This document shows, piece after piece, positions 5,679-10,609 of a DNA stretch of 10,609 nt. Source of the DNA: Campylobacterales bacterium. GTDB lineage: Bacteria; Campylobacterota; Campylobacteria; Campylobacterales; Hydrogenimonadaceae. The stretch lies in the NCBI GenBank assembly GCA_026986055.1, contig JALSPH010000161.1, positions 1 through 10,609 on the forward strand, given 5' to 3'. Positions within the stretch are counted from its first letter, which is position 1. Each line of letters opens with the position of its first letter. The notes below the pieces were generated by a model that searched no databases, was not told the origin of the DNA, and saw nothing but the letters and a program-made list of their open reading frames with translations. A program made the translations under genes and the position numbers.

Positions 5679-8318
5679 TCAATCGATCTTCACAAGTTTT
5701 TGGGTATCCAGAAAGTAGATGTAGCCATCTATCTCTTTTTTGTCGGGTAGAATATGCAAAAGTGCATCCTTGTACCATCCGATCTGCTCTCTGTAACTGC
5801 TCATATCGTGGGGTGTAACGGTTTTATAATCTATTATGACGCCCTTTTCGCCCTTATCGACAAAAAGGTCCACCACCCCCATCCTCTTTTTATAGACGAA
5901 AGGGAGCTCACGGTAGATTTCTCCTTCGGTCAAGAAATTGTATTCGATATTCGCCTTCGAAATCTCGACCAACCTCTCGACCCTTTTGACATCGCACAAA
6001 GAGCCGTATCTGTTCATAAATGCATCAATATCTTCATTTTCGAAAAGGTAGTGAACTCCAAGCCCAAGGTATATAGCTTCAAAATCGTTCGCTTCATACC
6101 TTTTAGGTTCGCCATCCACCTCCTGTCTGCCATAGCTTTTTGGTCTCAAAGAGTAAGCAAAAAAGCTCTTGGGTTCACTCTTTTTCCCATTCCACTCCTC
6201 TATGGCACCTATAGTGCACTCTTTCAGATTCAAAGAGTCGAAAACGGAAGATTTCTCCTTTTTTAAAACCACGAGGCTGGACTCCGCACGTGTAAAAGCG
6301 ACATATGAGCGGTTCATGCCATCTTCAGTCTCCAGCCTCTTTTCACGCGTAAGTGCAGCGGCATACTCTTCATCGACTATCTCTCTGTTTTTGAACTTCA
6401 CCCTAATATCTTCTAGCTCTATCCCGCGATAGTCGAAAATGAGCGGCGAAGTGTCGTTTTTACCGCGCCCGATTCTGTCCAAAACGACTACATGTTCAAA
6501 CTCCAGCCCCTTCGATTTGTGGATTGTAAGGACGTTTATCCCCTCAAGCTCCTGAGGAGGCAGCTCATCTTCGTAACTCTCAACCTCATATATGAACTCC
6601 GTCAAATCATTGAGCGGTATCGCAAACTCAAGAAGCTTCATCGCCGCTTCATCGAAAAATCGGTAACGATCCATTATCTCTTTAACCATAACGGCAGCTC
6701 TGGCGCTTTTGATATTCGGCATAAATTCAGGATCGTACGGGGAGTTGACGAGGGAAAGGAAGTTGAGCCTGTGAAGCGCACCGCTGCCGCCGCGTTCGAT
6801 GGCGTAGATCAGCCTCATCAACTCGATTATGGCTTTGGCACTCGGCTGCTCGGTAACCTTTGCCCTCTTGTGGGTAGATATCTTCTTGCCAAAACGCCTC
6901 TTTACAAAATCTCCCACTTCCAGAATCTCTTTGTTGTCGTGAACCAATATAGCGATCTTTTCATCCGGTATGCCTTTGTCGAAAAAGAGTTTCAGCGCCT
7001 CTTCGAGATTCTCGAAAATCTCCCCTTCGGCCACCTTTACGTACCCACCCTGCTCATTAGCTTTCTGAGGAGGTTTGACATAGTCGAAAGTCTCATTTAC
7101 GAACTCCACGATAGCCGATTTGGAGCGGTAGTTGGTCTGCAGATGCTCCACTTTTACTCCAAACCTTTTGGCTACATATGCGAAAAGCTCTTTCTGGCCG
7201 CCTCTGAAACGGTATATGGACTGCTTGGTGTCTCCGACATAAAAGAGTGTACGGCCGCTCTCTTCCGAGGCTATCTCCTCTATGATCGGCTCGAAAATTC
7301 TATACTGAGTTACGGAAGTGTCCTGAAACTCATCAAAAAGTATATGGCCTATGCGGGCATCCAGCCTGAAATAGAGAAAGTCGGTAAAATCTTTTTGGCG
7401 CAGCAGGTCGTAAACCAGATGCTCTATATCTTTGAAGTGGAGCTCTCCCGCTCGTTTCATATGAGCGACTCTAACCCTTTTGTAGCGCTCATAAAGGGTG
7501 AAAATCCTCTTCAAAAAGAGCCTCTCTTTCTGAATGTAATACCTCTTTACCGCCTCTTTTAGCTCCGCAAACCAGATATCTACAACAGGGTCGTACACCC
7601 TCTTGTAGTCCCAGTAGTCAAAGCTCTCTTTTGCAAACCAACCTTTGGCTACAACCTCTTTTAGAGTTTTGAACCTCATCGTCTTTTTCCCCCTCTCGCT
7701 CAAAGAGCTCTGAAGGAAAAATGAGGCTATCTTTTCGGCTATCTCCATAGCTTCCTCTTCACCGAAGTGTTCATCTACAAACTCCAGCTTCGGTAACTCT
7801 TTATCTTTTTCGTACAAAAGTTCGAAAAAATCTATGAAACTCCTGCTTTTACGCTCCTCAAAACGTGCGAAATCTACAAGAGAGAGATACTCTTTTTCGC
7901 TCATACTCTCCAGATATCTTTCAAAAAACTCCTCTTTCGGCATAGCCGATATTTCAAAGTCGCTCTGCACTCCGGCATACCAGCAGAATTTACGCAGAAT
8001 CTGATGAATGAACCTGTCGATCGTCATTACCTTCAAATCTGCGGTAAGAAAACGGCGTAGAACGAGATCTCTTTTTGCTACCAACTCCTTTTGCTCCATC
8101 CCGCTTAGACGTGCCACCTCCAGCGCCATTTCCGGCTTCATATTCTCAAGAGAAGATACGAGCCTCTCCCTCATCTCTCCGGCTGCTTTGTTGGTAAAGG
8201 TTATGGCCAAAATCTCAGATGGATTTGCGCCGTTAAAAAGAAGCGAAAGATACCTGGCTACAAGCGAGAATGTTTTGCCGCTTCCGGCACTGGCGCTTAG
8301 AGCAAGCAGACGTTGCAT
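5679..8318 (-). CDS. addA: AddA/RecB-like ATP-dependent helicase-nuclease
   Basis: An 879-residue UvrD-superfamily helicase fused to a PD-(D/E)XK nuclease, the catalytic subunit of AddAB-type double-strand-break processing, which unwinds and resects DNA ends for RecA loading. Visible motifs: Walker A ASAGSGKT (Lys15), ITFTNKAAGEMR (39-50), Walker B/motif II DEFQDT (329-334), motif III VGDTKQSIYRFRG (361-373), motif IV LQTNYRS (393-399), motif V INVLTIHKSKGLEFEHVVVLD split around 594-614, motif VI YVAFTRAE (672-679). The nuclease has His756 in LGVHYLFE, Asp817 (GVVDLF), Asp830 and Lys832 (IIDYKT) and the QxxxY signature (Gln845, Tyr849). It is shorter than Bacillus AddA (about 1,230 residues) and near the Campylobacterota size. 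The ATG has GAGGAG (8325-8330) six bases upstream. The partner addB is not adjacent: the upstream gene is a divergent oleate hydratase. Confidence 0.92.
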   Translation of the reverse strand: MQRLLALSASAGSGKTFSLVARYLSLLFNGANPSEILAITFTNKAAGEMRERLVSSLENMKPEMALEVARLSGMEQKELVAKRDLVLRRFLTADLKVMTIDRFIHQILRKFCWYAGVQSDFEISAMPKEEFFERYLESMSEKEYLSLVDFARFEERKSRSFIDFFELLYEKDKELPKLEFVDEHFGEEEAMEIAEKIASFFLQSSLSERGKKTMRFKTLKEVVAKGWFAKESFDYWDYKRVYDPVVDIWFAELKEAVKRYYIQKERLFLKRIFTLYERYKRVRVAHMKRAGELHFKDIEHLVYDLLRQKDFTDFLYFRLDARIGHILFDEFQDTSVTQYRIFEPIIEEIASEESGRTLFYVGDTKQSIYRFRGGQKELFAYVAKRFGVKVEHLQTNYRSKSAIVEFVNETFDYVKPPQKANEQGGYVKVAEGEIFENLEEALKLFFDKGIPDEKIAILVHDNKEILEVGDFVKRRFGKKISTHKRAKVTEQPSAKAIIELMRLIYAIERGGSGALHRLNFLSLVNSPYDPEFMPNIKSARAAVMVKEIMDRYRFFDEAAMKLLEFAIPLNDLTEFIYEVESYEDELPPQELEGINVLTIHKSKGLEFEHVVVLDRIGRGKNDTSPLIFDYRGIELEDIRVKFKNREIVDEEYAAALTREKRLETEDGMNRSYVAFTRAESSLVVLKKEKSSVFDSLNLKECTIGAIEEWNGKKSEPKSFFAYSLRPKSYGRQEVDGEPKRYEANDFEAIYLGLGVHYLFENEDIDAFMNRYGSLCDVKRVERLVEISKANIEYNFLTEGEIYRELPFVYKKRMGVVDLFVDKGEKGVIIDYKTVTPHDMSSYREQIGWYKDALLHILPDKKEIDGYIYFLDTQKLVKID

Positions 8319-8351
8319 ATATATCTCCTCTATCGTGCGATAATGGTTTAT

Positions 8352-8360
8352 ATAATATCA
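8352..8360 (-). promoter_or_regulatory. extended -10 promoter of addA
   Basis: On the minus strand TGATATTAT is a TGn extended -10; transcription would start near 8345, giving a leader of about 27 bases with the GAGGAG ribosome site. Confidence 0.35.
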
Positions 8361-8394
8361 AAATTCAGATCATAAAAAAGAGACTCTATTGCGC

Positions 8395-8400
8395 TATAAT
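8395..8400 (+). promoter_or_regulatory. -10 box (TATAAT) of the oleate hydratase gene
   Basis: A consensus TATAAT predicting a start near 8407 and a leader of about 60 bases. The leader is more GC-rich than its surroundings and can fold: CGTTG (8424-8428) pairs with CAACG (8447-8451), enclosing or competing with GCCC/GGGC (8428-8431 with 8435-8438). The hairpin ends just before the AAAGGAG ribosome site, so it might tune translation. No -35 is evident. Confidence 0.4.
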
Positions 8401-8466
8401 GGTGCAATACCAAGGCTCTATCGCGTTGCCCACCGGGCCTACGGCTCAACGACAAAGGAGCAAGTC

Positions 8467-10062
8467 ATGAAAACGAAAGCGGACGAAAAGAGCAGAGTCT
8501 ACCTTGTAGGAAGCGGTATAGCCTCTTTGGCAAGCGCCTTCTACCTCATAAGAGATGCGGGTGTAAATCCTGAACATATAACGGTTTTTGAGCAGTACCC
8601 CGTAACCGGAGGCGCACTTGACGGTTCAGGAGATCCAAAAAACGGCTACCTCATAAGGGGCGGCAGGATGCACGAAAAAGAGTATCGCTGCTACTGGGAC
8701 CTTCTTGCGAATATACCCTCTTACGACGACCCGACCGTCAGCGTAACCGACGACTCTATGGAATTCAACAGCCGTTTTGTATCCCATGCGCAGGCCAGGC
8801 TTCTGAAAAATGGTGAAAAAGTAGATCTATCTTCATACGGCATTGGAAAAAAAGATCAGCTTCTGATGATGGAGCTTCTCTTTGCACCGGAGTCTACTCT
8901 TGCCGGGAAAAAGATAGAGGAGTGGTTCACTCTTGGCTTCTTCTCCACAAACTTCTGGATGATATTCACCACGATGTTCGCATTTCAGAAGTGGAGCTCC
9001 CTGGCGGAGATGAGGCGCTATATGCGTCGCTTCATGCACCTTATGCCCGGCCTGAAATTCATAGGAGGCATACTTAGAACCAAATATAACCAGTACCACT
9101 CCGTAGTACTTCCCCTTGAAAACTATCTGCGTGACAAAGGGGTAAAGTTCGAACTTGAAACTACCGTCACCGACATCGAGTTCGATCTCTCCCAAAACCG
9201 TAAAACGGCAACGGCTATAGAGGTGCTCAAGAGTGGCAAAAAAGAGGTGATAATCCTCGAAAACGGCGATTTTCTCTTTTTCACCAACGGCTCAATAACC
9301 GAAAGTACCGATGCCGGAGATCTTCACAGAGCACCGAAATTAAAAGGCATAGACTCCTCGGGCGCTTGGAAACTTTGGAAAAAAGTGGCTCAGAAAGATC
9401 CCGATTTCGGAAATCCGGGAGTCTTCTGCGACAATATCGACCTGCAAAAGTGGTACTCCTTTACGGTGACGATGAAAGAGAGTACATTCCACGACTATAT
9501 GGAGGACTTCACGGGCAATGTCGACGGAACCGGCGGTCTGGTCACGATGACAGACTCGAACTGGCTCATGTCGATCGTCATAGCGCGTCAACCCCACTTT
9601 CCGGACCAGCCCAAAGATATAAAGATATTCTGGGGATACGCTCTCTTCCCCGACCGCATCGGAAACCATGTGAAAAAACCGATGAGCGAATGCAGTGGAG
9701 AGGAGATACTTGAAGAGCTCTGGTATCACCTTAAAATCACGGAGCTTATGGAGCCGGTCATGCAAAGGGGAGGAGTAGTGAACGCTATCCCGGTCTCTAT
9801 GCCTTTCATAGACTCTCTTTTTATGCCCAGAAAGCCGAAAGATCGACCTAAAGTAATACCGAAAGGCTCTACAAATTTCGCATTTCTCGGACAATTCACC
9901 GAGATAGAGGATGACTGCGTTTTTACCGTGGAGTACTCCGTAAGAAGCGCTCAGGAGGCTGTATATGGACTTTTCGAGTGCGGCAAAGAGCCGATCCCGG
10001 TATATATAGGGGCACACAATCCTCTCAATATGCTCAAAGCGGCGGCTGCAATCAGCTCATAA
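8467..10062 (+). CDS. ohyA: oleate hydratase (myosin-cross-reactive antigen family)
   Basis: A 531-residue FAD protein that adds water across the cis-9 double bond of unsaturated fatty acids such as oleate, giving 10-hydroxy acids, at the membrane surface. Evidence: N-terminal Rossmann motif VGSGIASLASAFYLIRDAG (about residues 13-31), FEQYPVTGGALDGSG, the family signature RGGR near residues 69-72, TKYNQYHSVVLPL (with the conserved active-site Tyr), FFTNGSITESTDAGDL, and the long C-terminal domain with FLGQFTEIEDDCVFTVEYSVRSAQEAVYGL-type sequence near 475-510. In Elizabethkingia-type enzymes RGGR is followed by a catalytic Glu; here it is RGGRMHEKEY, so Met takes that position with Glu two residues later. 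The enzyme is shorter than many homologues. Start: ATG with AGGAG six bases upstream; the frame is open further up to 8389, but that region is the promoter. The last bases overlap the convergent PilZ gene by six bases. Confidence 0.9.
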   Translation: MKTKADEKSRVYLVGSGIASLASAFYLIRDAGVNPEHITVFEQYPVTGGALDGSGDPKNGYLIRGGRMHEKEYRCYWDLLANIPSYDDPTVSVTDDSMEFNSRFVSHAQARLLKNGEKVDLSSYGIGKKDQLLMMELLFAPESTLAGKKIEEWFTLGFFSTNFWMIFTTMFAFQKWSSLAEMRRYMRRFMHLMPGLKFIGGILRTKYNQYHSVVLPLENYLRDKGVKFELETTVTDIEFDLSQNRKTATAIEVLKSGKKEVIILENGDFLFFTNGSITESTDAGDLHRAPKLKGIDSSGAWKLWKKVAQKDPDFGNPGVFCDNIDLQKWYSFTVTMKESTFHDYMEDFTGNVDGTGGLVTMTDSNWLMSIVIARQPHFPDQPKDIKIFWGYALFPDRIGNHVKKPMSECSGEEILEELWYHLKITELMEPVMQRGGVVNAIPVSMPFIDSLFMPRKPKDRPKVIPKGSTNFAFLGQFTEIEDDCVFTVEYSVRSAQEAVYGLFECGKEPIPVYIGAHNPLNMLKAAAAISS

Positions 10063-10609
10063 ACGCGCCTTGAGCTCTTTTATGAGCTCCTTTTGGCGCT
10101 TGTAGATATAGTCGAAAATATAGCTCTCACTCAAATCGTCAGGTTCTAAAATCACGACTACTTTGTGAAACTCCCTCTCATTTTTGTTGAAGAGTATCTT
10201 CGCATCGACCGTAAGGTTGACAAACCCATCGTCGTTGTTCCACGGCAGCTTGAAAGAGACTTCGGCACTCTTCTCTTTGAGTTCGTTCTCATCGAATTTG
10301 TCGATGTTGAAGAGTATCGCTATGGAGTTTATCGATATATCGTGGACATATCCGGTATAGTGGCTTTTGCCGACCTTGAGAGTTATTGGTAGTCTTGAAG
10401 TTACCGTGACTCTCGTATGTTTGCGGTTGTTTATGGAACTTTTCATGGTCTTGAGATGCTTCAAAATTACAAGGGGCCTTGAAGGGTCTATGAAGTGTAC
10501 CTGAGCATGAATATCGGAAGGCAGATGCACCGACTGCAAAACTACCTCTTTTTCGCTCTCCATTACGAATTTCTGTATCTTTTCCGCCGTTACGATGATC
10601 TTCTCATCC
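10057..10609 (-). CDS. PilZ-domain protein, YcgR-like (partial, 5' end off the window)
   Basis: The frame is open to the window edge: before the ATG at 10563 it reads EKIIVTAEKIQKFV in phase, and there is no ribosome-binding site at that ATG, so the true start is probably beyond the window. The visible 184 codons hold an N-terminal beta-rich segment (about 60 residues, SVHLPSDIHAQVHFIDPSRP) that may be a YcgR-N-like domain, then a PilZ domain with RKHTR (the RxxxR cyclic-di-GMP-binding motif) and HDISINSIAI in the second motif, where the usual (D/N)xSxxG final Gly is Ser. It ends in a basic-acidic helix (DYIYKRQKELIKELKARL). PilZ proteins bind cyclic di-GMP and alter motility or surface behaviour, so this is a likely receptor for the second messenger made by the cyclase at 3187. 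The target cannot be told from the sequence. Confidence 0.82.
   Translation of the reverse strand, partial: DEKIIVTAEKIQKFVMESEKEVVLQSVHLPSDIHAQVHFIDPSRPLVILKHLKTMKSSINNRKHTRVTVTSRLPITLKVGKSHYTGYVHDISINSIAILFNIDKFDENELKEKSAEVSFKLPWNNDDGFVNLTVDAKILFNKNEREFHKVVVILEPDDLSESYIFDYIYKRQKELIKELKARL
10065..10099. terminator. hairpin at the oleate hydratase/PilZ convergent junction
   Basis: GAGCTC (10072-10077) and GAGCTC (10084-10089) pair around TTTTAT, flanked by GCGCC (10065-10069) and GGCGC (10095-10099), which can extend the stem across small internal loops. It starts three bases after the oleate hydratase stop and lies within the last PilZ codons. The plus-strand side has only CTTTT before the outer arm, so it is a plausible but not classical terminator; it may instead limit antisense read-through or 3' decay. 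Confidence 0.4.

Larger units (their letters stand above)
8328..8425. repeat. three copies of CTCTATYGYG in the addA/oleate hydratase divergent region
   Basis: CTCTATCGTGCGATAATGGT (8328-8347) and CTCTATTGCGCTATAATGGT (8384-8403) agree at 17 of 20 positions; a third, shorter copy CTCTATCGCG is at 8416-8425. Starts are 56 and 32 bases apart. The first copy overlaps the addA ribosome site, the second contains the TATAAT of the oleate hydratase promoter. The first copy also contains the near-palindrome TATCG-TG-CGATA. They could be operator sites for a shared regulator. Confidence 0.35.

Noticed and set aside
6492..7562. Long plus-strand open frame (356 codons) opposite addA
   Set aside because: It lies antisense to the helicase motifs of addA, has no ribosome-binding site or recognisable domain, and is explained by the codon bias of the real gene.
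8401..8466. Possible riboswitch in the GC-richer leader of the oleate hydratase gene
   Set aside because: Only about 60 bases with short stems and no known riboswitch core; noted as a simple leader hairpin instead.
9340..10017. Minus-strand 225-codon frame opposite the oleate hydratase gene
   Set aside because: Fully antisense to conserved oleate hydratase sequence; composition rich in Arg/His/Tyr typical of shadow frames.

Overview
The window looks like a chromosomal stretch from a free-living member of the Campylobacterota (Epsilonproteobacteria). This is inferred from the protein styles (a stand-alone 'RecB-like' AddA, a long REC-PAS-GAF-GGDEF protein, lysine/glutamate-rich proteins in a moderately AT-rich compact genome), not from a marker gene. 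There are no rRNA or tRNA genes, no CRISPR array and no insertion sequence.

Layout. The left edge (minus strand) holds the start of a membrane-anchored protein cut by the window. Next comes a minus-strand operon (1103 down to 265): two small, acidic, related proteins of unknown function, then an AroQ-type chorismate mutase. Diverging from it is an S26 signal peptidase reading frame (1254-1916) that is broken by one in-frame amber codon. It converges on a minus-strand permease of the DUF318/ArsP_1 type (1913-3025). Diverging from that is a response-regulator diguanylate cyclase (plus, about 3187-4965). Facing its 3' end is a minus-strand receiver domain followed, out of frame, by the last ~49 codons of an HD-GYP domain: the remains of a REC-HD-GYP c-di-GMP phosphodiesterase with its catalytic part deleted. 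Then come a minus-strand AddA-type helicase-nuclease (5679-8318), a divergent plus-strand oleate hydratase (8467-10062) and, converging on it, a PilZ-domain protein that runs off the right edge.

How they fit together. Three loci concern cyclic di-GMP: a synthase with an intact GGEEF site and I-site, a phosphodiesterase reduced to its receiver and tail, and a PilZ receptor. The synthase and the broken phosphodiesterase end base-to-base, so this may once have been a make/break pair. The other genes look like unrelated housekeeping or accessory functions.

The most notable points are the two damaged genes (signal peptidase and REC-HD-GYP), the tandem paralogous small acidic proteins, two promoters placed as for leaderless mRNAs, a perfect 11-bp inverted repeat between divergent genes, a repeated motif in the addA/oleate hydratase intergenic region, and an oleate hydratase with Met where the usual active-site loop has Glu. 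I see no clear evidence of a wholly new multi-gene system; the small-protein pair is the most likely place for undescribed function.
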